Assembly (NCBI GenBank): GCA_016765685.1
Contig: JAESPR010000072.1
Coordinates: 1 to 40,665 of the forward strand
Length of the DNA: 40,665 bases
Direction of reading: 5' to 3'
DNA from: Colwellia sp.
GTDB taxonomy: Bacteria; Pseudomonadota; Gammaproteobacteria; Enterobacterales; Alteromonadaceae
A program made the translations under genes and the position numbers. The notes under the pieces were generated by a model. It saw nothing but the letters and a program-made list of their open reading frames with translations, made no database searches and had not been told where the DNA came from. This document shows positions 26,439-35,972 of the stretch, one piece after another (the stretch's first letter is position 1; every line of letters starts with the position of its first letter).

Positions 26439-26772
26439 AATTTATGTTGAGCCTTACAAATCGTTAACATTTAAAATAGCGAGTTCGTCACTTTATCTTT
26501 ACGTAAAGGTTGCTTTTTATTTTAACCTGTTGTTATTGCTTGTTTTATTTTTATTGTGATTTGTTGTTTTGTTTTGGGTTGTATCGATGTGTTCATTTTT
26601 AAATAATTGTTTTTTCTGAGTTTTTATTTTAGAAACGTTTTGTTTACTTTTAAATATGTTGTTGTTTATGAATGTCAAGATGAAAAGTTTTATATGAAGT
26701 TAAATTACAGTTTATTTTGATTTATCTATATTAAAAACAGCAAGTTATATGTTGGTATTTGGGGGTTGTTTT

Positions 26773-26841
26773 ATGGGTTTAGGTGTAACTGAATATGTCT
26801 GCTTGTTAAAAAGTTTACCAAATGGTTATAAATGGTGTTGA
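26773..26841 (+). CDS. Possible 22-residue peptide
   Basis: ATG at 26773 opens a 22-codon frame, MGLGVTEYVCLLKSLPNGYK then WC and stop. GGGGG (26761-26765) lies seven bases upstream, a good ribosome-binding position. It lies 150 nt before the third TonB receptor and in the same direction. There is no match I recognise, and short frames occur by chance in such spacer. The rest of the 26439-26991 spacer is AT-rich, with two palindromes near its end and no other gene that I can see. Confidence 0.2.
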   Translation: MGLGVTEYVCLLKSLPNGYKWC

Positions 26842-26905
26842 CGATGCGGGTTAATTCCGTCTAGTATTGTCATTGGCAGATCAGGTCGCTTGGCCCGTTC
26901 AAAAA

Positions 26906-26938
26906 AGTTTACGAGACAATATAGTCTCGGAACAAACT
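26906..26938. promoter_or_regulatory. Palindrome upstream of third TonB receptor
   Basis: AGTTT-AC-GAGAC and GTCTCG-GAAC-AAACT form an interrupted inverted repeat around AATATA (core CGAGACAATATAGTCTCG, 26912-26929). It could be an operator or an mRNA hairpin in the leader of the receptor at 26992. A related AAAAAGTTTAC segment occurs at 26808-26818. Confidence 0.45.
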
Positions 26939-26964
26939 AAAAATAAACAAATAAATAACAACCA

Positions 26965-26978
26965 ATCACAAATGTGAT
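26965..26978. promoter_or_regulatory. Perfect 14-bp palindrome at the receptor ribosome site
   Basis: ATCACAAATGTGAT, an inverted repeat immediately before the AGGGAG ribosome-binding site of the receptor gene at 26992. It may be a protein-binding site or a small leader hairpin. Its role is unknown. Confidence 0.4.
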
Positions 26979-26991
26979 CCAGGGAGTAAAC

Positions 26992-29868
26992 ATGTATAAC
27001 AATAGCAAAGTAGCTAAGGCCATTCGCCTAGCCATGATGTTTGGTGCAGCTGCAACAGCATCTGTTTCAACTTCAGCATTTTCAGCTGAAGAAGGCGCTG
27101 AAGAAGAAGTAGAGCGTATTGAAGTAACCGGTTCTCGTATTAAACGTACCGATATGGAATCTTCAAGCCCAGTTCATATTACTAGTTCTGAAGACATTAA
27201 GCTTTCAGGTTTTACACGTATTGAAGATATGCTAAACAGCTTACCTATGATTGAAACTGGTCAAACAGCTTTCGTATCAAATGGTGCGTCTGGTACAGCT
27301 AGTTTAGATCTACGTGGTATGGGTGCAAGTCGTACACTTGTACTAGTAAACGGTCGTCGTTTACAACCCGGTGGTGTTTATTCTCAATCTCCAGACATTA
27401 ACCAAATTCCTGTTGCGTTAGTTAAGCGTGTTGAAGTATTAACCGGTGGTGGTTCTTCAACTTATGGTGCTGATGCGGTAGCGGGTGTTGTTAACTTTGT
27501 AATGGATAACGACTTTGAAGGTCTAGAATTTACTGTAGGTGCTTCTGGTTATCAACATAATAACGACAATAGCTACATTCAGGGCTTGATGGATGAGAAA
27601 GGTTTTGAATATCCTTCAGGTAGCAGTGGCATTGACGGAAAATCTTATAACTTCGATTTAACAATAGGTAGTGATTTTGCCGATGATAAAGGCCATGCCG
27701 TTGTTTATGCTACTTATCGTAAAGTTAATGAACTACGTCAAGCCGCGCGTGATTACTCTTCTTGTGCGTTAAGTGCATCGGGTCAAAGTTGTGGTGGTTC
27801 AGGTAATGCTATTATACCTAACTTCTATTTTAGCCCTGCTACTAGTAGTGGTGGATTTGACTGGAGTAACTGGGATTACTTAACGCTTACTGAAGGAAGT
27901 AATTTCCAACCGTCTGTAGGTAACCAATACAACTATGCACCAGTAAACCATTTTATGCGCCCTGATGAGAAAATTTCATTGGGTGCTTTTATTGATTATG
28001 AAATTAATGAGCATGCACGTCCTTTCTTAGAAATAAGTTACATGAATAACCGTACGGTTGCTCAAATTGCTGAGTCGGGGACTTTCTTTGCAGAAACCTA
28101 TATTCTACCTGTTTCTCAATTAAATGCAGATCAACAAACTTATGTTATGGACAATTTTGGTTTAGGTCCAGATGATGACTTTGCCACTTATATCGGTAAA
28201 CGTAACGTTGAAGGCGGACCTCGTTCAAGTAACATTGCTACTAATTCATTTAGAATTGTAAGTGGTATTAATGGTGACATTAATGATAACTGGTTCTATG
28301 AAGCGTCGTTCCAATACGGAGCTACTAACTCTACTGCTGCCTACTTAAACGATTTCTTTGCTCCTCGTATAGCAACTGCTGTAAACGATGCCGCTTGTGC
28401 TGAAGACTCAGAGTGTATTCCTTACGATGTATTCACTTACCAAGGTGTTACTGCTGAAGCTGCCGCATCTTTAACAGGTACTGCGATTTTAACCGGTTAT
28501 ACTACACAAATGGTATTTAATGCTTATGTTTCTGGTGAGCTAGACTTTACTTTGCCATCAGCTGATACTCCAATAGCTATGGTTGTTGGTACAGAATACC
28601 GTGAAGAGAAGTTCTCGCGTATATCTGATGAAGTGTTTGCTAAAGGTCTTTTATTAGGTCAAGGTGGCTCAACCACTAGTATTGAAGGTTCATATAATGT
28701 CACTGAAATATTTGGTGAGCTTGCAATTCCATTACTTGAAGATGCAGCCTTTGCTAAAAGCTTAACCTTAGAGTTAGGTGGTCGTTATTCTGATTACAAT
28801 ACGTCGGGCGGCGAGCCAACTTATAAAGTTGCTATAGATTGGGGAATCACTGAAAATTGGACAGTACGTTCTAGTATGAACCGTTCAGTTCGTGCGCCTA
28901 ACGTGTCTAACTTATTTGCTCCTCAAAGTGACGGTTTATGGGGCGGTACTGATCCATGTGCGGGTGCTACACCAGCGCAATCTGCGGCGCAGTGTGCTAA
29001 CTCAGGCGTAACTGCAGCACAATACGGTAATATTACCGCAAGCCCTGCTAGCCAATATAATGGTTTATTTGGTGGTAACCCAGAGTTACAACCTGAAATT
29101 TCTGATTCAATTGCTTTTGGTATTGTGGCTAACCCAATTGAAGGCCTTAACTTTACTATTGATTACTGGGATATTACTGTAGAAGACGTAATTGGTTCAG
29201 TTGGTGCAGAACGTACTGTTGAGCAATGTGGTTTAACGGGTGATCCAGCTTACTGTGATAACGTTACTCGTAGTGGCGCGGGTAGTCTTTGGTTAGGTAC
29301 TGCTGGTTTTGTTAAAGCAACTAGCATTAACTTATCTAGCATGAACTTTGCTGGTGTTGATGTTTCTGCTAACTATACACTTGAAGCATTAGGTGGTACT
29401 TGGACTTCTAGCTTAATTGGTACCTTTATGACTAAGAAAGAGTACGAGCCACTTCCAGGCGTTCCTGATGCAACTTTTGATTGTGTGGGTAACATGGATG
29501 ACGGTTGTTTTGCTCAGCCAGAATGGCGTCATACGGCTAAATTATCTTACGACATGGATACTTTCTGGACTGCAAGTGTTATTTGGAGATACTATGGCGA
29601 AGTTGGCTACAGTGAATATGATGCTGAGAAAGGTACTGGTGACCAATTAGTTGGCGAGAATGGCGGAATTGATGCTCAAAGTTATATCGATTTAAAAGCT
29701 GCTTTCGATCTTAACGATAATGTTGGTCTTCTAGTTGGTGTTAACAACGTATTAGATAAAGAGCCGCCAATGGTTGGTGGTACATTATCTACTAACGGTA
29801 ACGCAGTTGCTGGTTTCTACGACACATTAGGTCGTTACTTACATGCAAGCGTAACAGTTAAGTTCTAA
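26992..29868 (+). CDS. TonB-dependent outer-membrane receptor
   Basis: An outer-membrane active transporter of 958 residues; substrate unknown. Signal peptide about 1-28 (MYNNSKVAKAIRLAMMFGAA, then ATASVSTSAFSA). A short acidic stretch leads to VERIEVTGSRIKRTDMESSS, a plug domain (about 45-165) with SLDLRGMGASRTLVLVNGRR and RVEVLTGGGSSTYGADAVAG, then a barrel ending in Phe (HASVTVKF). There is no STN domain. I chose ATG 26992 because AGGGAG lies seven bases upstream; a GTG at 26974 is in frame but less likely. The protein has several paired cysteines in barrel loops. It is followed by a terminator, then the TPR-sulfotransferase gene. The plug is of the type often seen in receptors for carbohydrates or peptides in Alteromonadales and Xanthomonadales, but this does not fix the ligand. 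Confidence 0.93.
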   Translation: MYNNSKVAKAIRLAMMFGAAATASVSTSAFSAEEGAEEEVERIEVTGSRIKRTDMESSSPVHITSSEDIKLSGFTRIEDMLNSLPMIETGQTAFVSNGASGTASLDLRGMGASRTLVLVNGRRLQPGGVYSQSPDINQIPVALVKRVEVLTGGGSSTYGADAVAGVVNFVMDNDFEGLEFTVGASGYQHNNDNSYIQGLMDEKGFEYPSGSSGIDGKSYNFDLTIGSDFADDKGHAVVYATYRKVNELRQAARDYSSCALSASGQSCGGSGNAIIPNFYFSPATSSGGFDWSNWDYLTLTEGSNFQPSVGNQYNYAPVNHFMRPDEKISLGAFIDYEINEHARPFLEISYMNNRTVAQIAESGTFFAETYILPVSQLNADQQTYVMDNFGLGPDDDFATYIGKRNVEGGPRSSNIATNSFRIVSGINGDINDNWFYEASFQYGATNSTAAYLNDFFAPRIATAVNDAACAEDSECIPYDVFTYQGVTAEAAASLTGTAILTGYTTQMVFNAYVSGELDFTLPSADTPIAMVVGTEYREEKFSRISDEVFAKGLLLGQGGSTTSIEGSYNVTEIFGELAIPLLEDAAFAKSLTLELGGRYSDYNTSGGEPTYKVAIDWGITENWTVRSSMNRSVRAPNVSNLFAPQSDGLWGGTDPCAGATPAQSAAQCANSGVTAAQYGNITASPASQYNGLFGGNPELQPEISDSIAFGIVANPIEGLNFTIDYWDITVEDVIGSVGAERTVEQCGLTGDPAYCDNVTRSGAGSLWLGTAGFVKATSINLSSMNFAGVDVSANYTLEALGGTWTSSLIGTFMTKKEYEPLPGVPDATFDCVGNMDDGCFAQPEWRHTAKLSYDMDTFWTASVIWRYYGEVGYSEYDAEKGTGDQLVGENGGIDAQSYIDLKAAFDLNDNVGLLVGVNNVLDKEPPMVGGTLSTNGNAVAGFYDTLGRYLHASVTVKF

Positions 29869-29886
29869 TAACTAGTTCTTAGATAT

Positions 29887-29920
29887 AAAAAACGGTGAGC
29901 TTAGGCTCACCGTTTTTATT
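29887..29920 (+). terminator. Terminator after third TonB receptor
   Basis: AAACGGTGAGC and GCTCACCGTTT form a strong stem with a TTAG loop, followed by T5. It ends the receptor transcript, so the sulfotransferase gene 36 bases later needs readthrough or its own promoter. Confidence 0.92.
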
Positions 29921-29955
29921 TGTGCAGCAAAAAAGTCGTAACATATAAAACTATT

Positions 29956-31440
29956 ATGCAGATAAAACAAATTGAAAAATTAAAATCTTTAGTAAAGCAA
30001 AATCCAACATCAAAGTACTATATTGAGTTGCTTGTTAAAGAGTTTGCGCAAGTTGACGATTGGCGCAGTGCTAGTCAATGTTATGCGGATTATCTTGACC
30101 TTGTTGATAATGACGCGGAAGCCTACTTTAATCACGCTTATAATTTACGGTTTTCCGGTGAGTATGAAAAAGCGATAACACAATATAGAACTGCACTTAG
30201 TTTGAATATTGCTCAACCAGAGGAAGTTTACTTAAATATAGCTGTTATTTATTCAGATTATTTACGTTTGGAAACAGACGCAAAAATAGCGCTTGAACAA
30301 GCATTAACATTAAATAAACAATATATTCCAGCGTTATATAATTTGGCCAATTTGTATGAAGATGCAGGCGACAAAGAATTGGCTGCTGAATTATTCGAAA
30401 AAATTATTATCCTTCAGCCTAAATACTATGATGCTTTGGCGAGACTAGCGCAGATTAATAAAGTAGAAGACCCGCAAGCAGAGCTAATTTGTAAACTCGT
30501 TTCAGCAAATAAAGACGTTCACATTGACATTTCTGAGAAAATTAATATTAATTTTGCTCTGGGAAAAGTTTTTGATGATTGTGGCGAGTATGATTCAGCA
30601 TTTTTACATTTTAAAACTGCAAATCTATTAGATCAAAAAATTTCTAACCGTTACAATAAAGCTATTCACGAAGAATACATAGAACAAATTATTAAAATAT
30701 TTTCGAACAGTGTTTTTAACGAATTTAGTGCTATTAGTAATGCTCATCCAATATTTATATGCGGAATGTTTCGTTCAGGCTCTACTTTAGTTGAACAAAT
30801 TTTGGCTGCTCATCCTGAAGTATCTGCCGGTGGTGAACGTGAATTTTTTCTCAGGTTGATCGAAAATAGCTTATCTCCATTTCCACAGTCATTGTTAGAA
30901 CTATCGATAAGCAAGTTTCAAAAAATTGCCGATGAATACCTTAATGACTTAGCAAAAGCCTTTCCTGATGCCGTAAATATTATTGATAAAAGGCCGGAAA
31001 ATTACCTTTATATTGGTTTGATCAAAATACTTTTTCCTAATGCGCGCATTATTTATACACAAAGGAATGCTTTAGATAACTGCTTGTCTGTTTATTTTTT
31101 AAGGCTGGGTGGTCGAATGAATTATGCTTTAAGCCTTGAAAACACTGCACACTACTATAAGCAGCAAGCTAAATTAATGGCCTACTGGCAAGATAGATTT
31201 AAAGGGGATATTTATACCCTTAATTATGACGAGTTGGTGAGCAATTCAGAGGAAGAAATTAAAGGTTTGATTCATTACTTACAGTTAGATTGGCATTCGA
31301 ATTGTTTAAATTTTCATGAAATGAAAAACAGGGTAAAAACCGCCAGTGTATGGCAAGTCAGAAAACCATTATATGCAAGCTCATCGGGTCGTTGGAAAAA
31401 TTATCAAAAACATATCAGTGAGTTAATCGCTGAGTTTTAA
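29956..31440 (+). CDS. TPR-repeat sulfotransferase
   Basis: 494 residues. The N-terminal half (about 1-240) consists of tetratricopeptide repeats (for example AYFNHAYNLRFSGEYEKAIT and PALYNLANLYEDAGDKELAA), which bind proteins or peptides. The C-terminal half is a PAPS-dependent sulfotransferase: the 5'-phosphosulfate loop ICGMFRSGSTLVEQILAAHP has R273, and RNALDNCLSVYF fits the 3'-phosphate motif. The layout resembles tyrosylprotein sulfotransferases, so the acceptor may be a protein or peptide, but it could be another molecule. I start at ATG 29956; an in-frame TTG at 29920 lies in the terminator. The convergent gene beyond it is a TPR-oxygenase. There is no signal peptide, so it is cytoplasmic. 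Confidence 0.87.
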   Translation: MQIKQIEKLKSLVKQNPTSKYYIELLVKEFAQVDDWRSASQCYADYLDLVDNDAEAYFNHAYNLRFSGEYEKAITQYRTALSLNIAQPEEVYLNIAVIYSDYLRLETDAKIALEQALTLNKQYIPALYNLANLYEDAGDKELAAELFEKIIILQPKYYDALARLAQINKVEDPQAELICKLVSANKDVHIDISEKININFALGKVFDDCGEYDSAFLHFKTANLLDQKISNRYNKAIHEEYIEQIIKIFSNSVFNEFSAISNAHPIFICGMFRSGSTLVEQILAAHPEVSAGGEREFFLRLIENSLSPFPQSLLELSISKFQKIADEYLNDLAKAFPDAVNIIDKRPENYLYIGLIKILFPNARIIYTQRNALDNCLSVYFLRLGGRMNYALSLENTAHYYKQQAKLMAYWQDRFKGDIYTLNYDELVSNSEEEIKGLIHYLQLDWHSNCLNFHEMKNRVKTASVWQVRKPLYASSSGRWKNYQKHISELIAEF

Positions 31441-31507
31441 GTGTTTATGAACAAATGTGAAGCCAGAAAGGGGAGGTGAAAAAATAAACTTAGACTAGCT
31501 GCTTTTA

Positions 31508-33322
31508 TTACAGAGGCTGAATATCACAAGGAGTTGTCATACGAATTTCGTCAGAAATTGTTGGGTTGGTGCCATGCCACATATAGCTTGGGAAGAATAC
31601 ACAATCGCCTTCTTGTGGGCAATGTTCAACAGATTTTTTTTCTCTATCACCCAGGTTTAATGATGTCTCGCCAAAATGGACCCAACCAGATTTTAATGGA
31701 TCTTCGGGTGAAATATTTTTAGGAATATCGATATAAGTAGGTCCTGATATCCAACCTTCAGGATGTAAATGATTAGTATGAAAGCCTTGTTTTTTTAATA
31801 ATACTGACCAACATCCAGCGAAATTAAAACTTTCCGTAATTCTTGAAAGAAAAGGGTGGCTGGGATCTTTAGGTAAGCTATTGATATATTTGTTTGCATT
31901 GTTGTTAATTGCGGTTTTTAATTTTTGAATAATGGGAGCGGAATTTAATAGTAAATTACCTGTTGTTTGACTGCCACCCATAACACTTTGATCCAGTGGT
32001 TGTTGGGTTGAGTTATGTAAGCTTTTCATAAAATGTTGCAGTTCATAAATGAAATGTTCCAAATTATCATAACCCAAAGGGGTGTCAATTTTTTGAACAA
32101 CCACAAACTGATCATAATTGTTTAACCAGTGCTCCCGTTCATCATTGAGTAAACGCCAACAAAGGCCAATATAACCCCATAACTCTTGGTTTAGCGGCAT
32201 TACTTTAAGCGCAATGTTTAGGTGTTGTAGGGCGGTTTTATAATTTTCTTGTTTAATTAGTATGTTTGCCATATCAATACGATAGCGAATATTGTTTGGC
32301 TCTAAACGTATTGAACTATTTAATAAGTTTAAAGATTCATCAGCTTCAATACCCTGCTTAATATATATGGTTGCCAACGCATGGCAAAAATTAGCTTTTG
32401 CACCATAAGTGTTTATTGCACTTTTTAATGCTTCTTTTGCCTCTTCCAACTGCGTTGATAAAATTAATTGTGCGGCAAAAGAGAAGTACATATCTTCAGA
32501 AGCTTTATTTTTTTGCATATAACTGGAGTAGCTGTTTAAAAACTGACTTTGCTGTGAGTTTTCCCAATACAACTTATTTAAAGCTTCGTGAGCCATTACA
32601 TAATCAGAACGGAGTGCTATCGCTTTTTTTAAGGATAATTCAGCTAGTTCCATTTGGTTCGTATCATAGTATGCACAACCTAAATTAAAGTGAAATTCAG
32701 GTACTTTTTCACCCGATATTTGTATTTTTTGGTAACACTTAATTGCTTCATTGGCATTACTGTTTATTCTATAAGTAACGCCTAAATTGTGCCAAGCAAA
32801 AAAATCGTTTGGATTAAGGGTCAATGCTTTTTTAAAAGCTATTATCGCTTGATCATATTGTGCTAAATTTTTATACGCATTTCCTAGAATATTAAAAAAC
32901 CCAGCATGTTTATCATTAATTTTTATCGCTTTGTCAATTATGCTAATAGTTTTCTTATAGTTTGACTGTCGGTTTAATAATAGCGACCAATTATATAAAA
33001 GGTCTAAATTAGTGGGGGCAATCTGATAGGATTTTTGATAATAGCTTGATGCAGATTCAAACTGGTTAGTTTGGGTTAAAAAATTTGCAAAGTTGAGTAA
33101 AACAACAGGCTGCAGCGGGTTCGCTTTCAAACTTTTGTTGAAATATTCTTCTGCGATTGAAAATTGTTGCTGTTGTTTATAAATTAGCGCAAGCAGATGT
33201 AGGGCATCAACTTGATTGTTAATTTTTTTTAGTATGTTTTTGCAAATTAGTTCAGCAGATTTAAAATCTTTTGCTTGAAAAAAAGCTAATGCTTGTTGTA
33301 GCGAATTAGATGCGTTCGACAT
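31508..33322 (-). CDS. TPR-repeat protein with C-terminal 2OG-Fe(II) oxygenase domain
   Basis: 604 residues. Residues about 1-410 are a long TPR array (for example AGFFNILGNAYKNLAQYDQA and FFAWHNLGVTYRINSNANEA). The C-terminal ~110 residues resemble the putative 2-oxoglutarate/Fe(II) oxygenase family PF13759: H515/H518/H520 in FHTNHLHPEGWISGPTYIDI, then FPSYMWHGTNP (H583) and a final Arg in EIRMTTPCD, as used for iron and 2-oxoglutarate binding. Such enzymes hydroxylate substrates using oxygen and 2OG. The target is unknown; the TPR part suggests a protein or peptide partner. It is convergent with the TPR-sulfotransferase and its stop lies 67 nt from that gene's stop. Confidence 0.83.
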   Translation of the reverse strand: MSNASNSLQQALAFFQAKDFKSAELICKNILKKINNQVDALHLLALIYKQQQQFSIAEEYFNKSLKANPLQPVVLLNFANFLTQTNQFESASSYYQKSYQIAPTNLDLLYNWSLLLNRQSNYKKTISIIDKAIKINDKHAGFFNILGNAYKNLAQYDQAIIAFKKALTLNPNDFFAWHNLGVTYRINSNANEAIKCYQKIQISGEKVPEFHFNLGCAYYDTNQMELAELSLKKAIALRSDYVMAHEALNKLYWENSQQSQFLNSYSSYMQKNKASEDMYFSFAAQLILSTQLEEAKEALKSAINTYGAKANFCHALATIYIKQGIEADESLNLLNSSIRLEPNNIRYRIDMANILIKQENYKTALQHLNIALKVMPLNQELWGYIGLCWRLLNDEREHWLNNYDQFVVVQKIDTPLGYDNLEHFIYELQHFMKSLHNSTQQPLDQSVMGGSQTTGNLLLNSAPIIQKLKTAINNNANKYINSLPKDPSHPFLSRITESFNFAGCWSVLLKKQGFHTNHLHPEGWISGPTYIDIPKNISPEDPLKSGWVHFGETSLNLGDREKKSVEHCPQEGDCVFFPSYMWHGTNPTISDEIRMTTPCDIQPL

Positions 33323-33487
33323 AGTTATAGTCTCAGAAAATTTATTAGTATTAAGCTTGTGTACTCTAGCAAATTTGAGCTGTTAAAGGTATTAGTCTTG
33401 TCTATTGCCTTCTTAATTTGTTAATATGATGTAGCAAAAAAAATGTTTGTATAAACTTTAATATTACCCCTAAAACAAGGACGATCG

Positions 33488-34390
33488 ATGTCATTTCATA
33501 AGTTAGTTATCTTTTTAATTTTTACCTTTTGTAGCTTTAGCACTCTTGCTGATTGGATACCCTTTAAATTTTCAAATAATCAAATAACCATAGGCGTGGA
33601 AATAAATGGTCAACCGGTTCAAGCCATACTTGATAGTGGCTCAAATATAAATATGATCAGTAGTTCTTTTGTAAGCCAACATGGTCAAAATTTTAAAAAA
33701 ACACGAAAAATTAGAGTGCAAGGGGTGAACGGTAGTAGTTATGTTCAACTGTATAACAATGTACCGGTTAAAATGTTTGGTGGCGATTTTGATTTAGATG
33801 GCGTTGCTGTTGGAAATATAGGAGAGGCAACTTTATTACTTGGCTCTACTTTTTTTAATAATGCCATTTTACAAATTGATTTCCCAAATTCGCGATTGAA
33901 AATTTTCCCTAAAAGTGCAGTTGATATGGATAAATATGCGAATGTGCCAATGAGAAGGTCGAGAAGCAGTAGCCTTCCGGCAATACAAGTTGAAATTAAT
34001 AGCAAAAAGGTATGGTTAACGTTTGATACCGGTAATAGTGGTGCAATATATTTAAAAAGAAGTCTTGCCGTTGCTCAAGGTTGGCTAACAGATGAAACAG
34101 ATATAAAAAAATCGCGAGTTCAAGGTATATCGAGAATTGCTAACGTTGATGTTTTTACAGTAAACTCCCTTAAAATTGGCCCTTATGAATTAGACAATGT
34201 GGATGTTCTAACTCCATCTGCAGGTGAGCGTACTAACGTAGGGGAAAGTAAGCGAGAAACATCAATTGGTAATAACAGTCGAATCAGTCGTGGAATAAAA
34301 CCTAAGGGTATTATAGGTTTTGATATTTTCAAGCACTTTGTGGTAACAGTAGATTTTACTGACTATCAGTTGCATATCGTTGCATCTTAA
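33488..34390 (+). CDS. Secreted two-lobed retropepsin-like aspartic protease
   Basis: 300 residues. The signal peptide is about 1-21 (LVIFLIFTFCSFSTLA). There are two homologous halves, each with an aspartic-protease active-site loop: D49 in ILDSGSNINMI and D180 in TFDTGNSGAIYL. The hydrophobic partner segments are LLLGSTFFNNAILQIDF in the first half and IIGFDIFKHFVVTVDF in the second. One chain with both DSG and DTG resembles pepsin-like fusions of retropepsin halves and should act as a monomer in the periplasm or outside the cell. The substrate is unknown. The start ATG follows AAGGACG. It is divergent from the TPR-oxygenase, so the two may share a promoter region (33323-33487). Confidence 0.83.
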   Translation: MSFHKLVIFLIFTFCSFSTLADWIPFKFSNNQITIGVEINGQPVQAILDSGSNINMISSSFVSQHGQNFKKTRKIRVQGVNGSSYVQLYNNVPVKMFGGDFDLDGVAVGNIGEATLLLGSTFFNNAILQIDFPNSRLKIFPKSAVDMDKYANVPMRRSRSSSLPAIQVEINSKKVWLTFDTGNSGAIYLKRSLAVAQGWLTDETDIKKSRVQGISRIANVDVFTVNSLKIGPYELDNVDVLTPSAGERTNVGESKRETSIGNNSRISRGIKPKGIIGFDIFKHFVVTVDFTDYQLHIVAS

Positions 34391-34505
34391 CTGTATTTGA
34401 TTAATGCTGTGTATTGAAACGATTATTTTAAAAAGCGATCATCATCAAACCACTTTTGATGATTTTGTACCTTAACAATAACTTATTAATACGCGGAGTA
34501 ACGTT

Positions 34506-35972
34506 ATCAAGCGACTTGAAAAATTAAAAAACAAAGCCGGTGAGTTATTAAATCGCACGCTTGATCAGCATATTAGTTTAGCGGTTACGGGTTTAAGTAG
34601 AAGTGGTAAAACGGCTTTTATTACTTCCTTGGTGAATCAGTTAATTAATGAAGGCAATGGCAGCAAGTTAAGCTTTTTTGATCCCGTGCATCACGGTAAT
34701 TTTATTGCGGCTAAACGGGTTGCTCAAAAAAACTTATCTATTGCGCGTTTTGATTATGATAAAGCAATAGCGTCACTGACCAATGAAGTGCCATCGTGGC
34801 CAGAGCCAACTCATGGTATCAGTGAATTGCGTCTTGCTATTCGTTATCAGCCAAAAAATTCATTGCTAAAGTATGCTGCCGACATGGCCACTTTAACCCT
34901 TGATATAACCGATTATCCGGGTGAATGGTTGCTTGACTTACCTATGCTTAAACAAACCTATGAACAATGGTCTGAGCAAACCCAAGAGTTATTGACTGCG
35001 GCACCCCGTAATAAGTATGCGCAAACATTCTTGGCTAAAGTGGCTAGTATTGACCCTTTTGCGAGTGCAGATGAAGACTTGTTAGCAAAACTATCCCAAG
35101 AATATACCGAATTACTGCATACTTTTCGTTATAAATTAGGGCTAAGCGTAATACAGCCCGGCCGCTTTATTTTGCCGGGTGAATTATCGGGCGCGCCTAT
35201 TCTAGAGTTTTTCCCTTTTCCCAACCTAACTGAACTTGATGGTAATGATTACCAAAATGCTAGCGATGATAGTATTATCGGCATGTTAAGAGCACGCTTT
35301 CTTGAATATAAGGAGCAAGTTGTTAAGAAATTTTATCGACAACATTTTTTACGTTTTGACCGACAAATTGTCTTAGTTGATTGTCTAACGCCACTTAACT
35401 CTTGTTCAGAACATAGTGGTCCAGAAAGTTTCGCTGACTTGCAACTGGCCATTGAGATGATTTTAGCAAGTTATAGTTACGGTAAGTCGGGATTATTTAC
35501 TCGGTTATTTTCACCAAAAATTGATAAATTGTTGTTTGCAGCCACTAAGGCTGATCATGTAACTAGTGAGCAGCATGCGCCTATGGTATCTTTGTTAAAT
35601 CAATTAATTTATCAAAGTAAACAAAACCTTAACTTTGAAGCTATTGAAATGAAAACCCTTGCTATTGCGGCAGTAAAAAGCACAAATTCGGGTAAGAGCT
35701 TTCATAAAGGGCGACAAGTGTCGGTTATTCAAGGTTACGCGGTGAAAAGTACGGTAAAAAGTACTTTAGCAAATGAAAAAGGCGCAGCAGAAAAAATAAC
35801 CTTATTTCCCGGTTCAGTACCTGAGAAATTGCCTGACAGTGAGTTTTGGCAGCAATGTGCGTTTAATTTTATAAATTTTTCACCCCTATGTGGTATGACA
35901 AAACAGCAATCTTTACCTCATGTGCGTATGGATCAGGTATTGCAGTTTTTGTTGGCGGATAAGATGACATGA
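34506..35972 (+). CDS. ycjX: YcjX family GTP/ATP-binding protein (DUF463)
   Basis: A predicted P-loop NTPase of unknown function; ycjX of E. coli is in the phage-shock regulon. Counting from 34506 there are 488 residues, similar in extent to E. coli YcjX. Walker A is GLSRSGKT (29-36), followed by ITDYPGEWLLDLPML, QPGRFILPGELSGAPILEFF, FYRQHFLRFDRQIVLVDCL, LFAATKADHVTSEQHAPMVS and PHVRMDQVLQFLLADK, all matching the family. The oddity is the start. No ATG, GTG or TTG lies between the upstream in-frame TAA (34479) and Walker A. The family start aligns with ATC-AAG-CGA at 34506, seven bases after GCGGAG. The first ordinary start, TTG 34629, would remove the whole Walker A region. The end overlaps ycjF by ATGA. 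Confidence 0.85.
   Translation: MKRLEKLKNKAGELLNRTLDQHISLAVTGLSRSGKTAFITSLVNQLINEGNGSKLSFFDPVHHGNFIAAKRVAQKNLSIARFDYDKAIASLTNEVPSWPEPTHGISELRLAIRYQPKNSLLKYAADMATLTLDITDYPGEWLLDLPMLKQTYEQWSEQTQELLTAAPRNKYAQTFLAKVASIDPFASADEDLLAKLSQEYTELLHTFRYKLGLSVIQPGRFILPGELSGAPILEFFPFPNLTELDGNDYQNASDDSIIGMLRARFLEYKEQVVKKFYRQHFLRFDRQIVLVDCLTPLNSCSEHSGPESFADLQLAIEMILASYSYGKSGLFTRLFSPKIDKLLFAATKADHVTSEQHAPMVSLLNQLIYQSKQNLNFEAIEMKTLAIAAVKSTNSGKSFHKGRQVSVIQGYAVKSTVKSTLANEKGAAEKITLFPGSVPEKLPDSEFWQQCAFNFINFSPLCGMTKQQSLPHVRMDQVLQFLLADKMT

Noticed and set aside
34629..35972. ycjX starting at TTG 34629
   Set aside because: This would cut off the Walker A motif and 41 conserved residues that are intact upstream.
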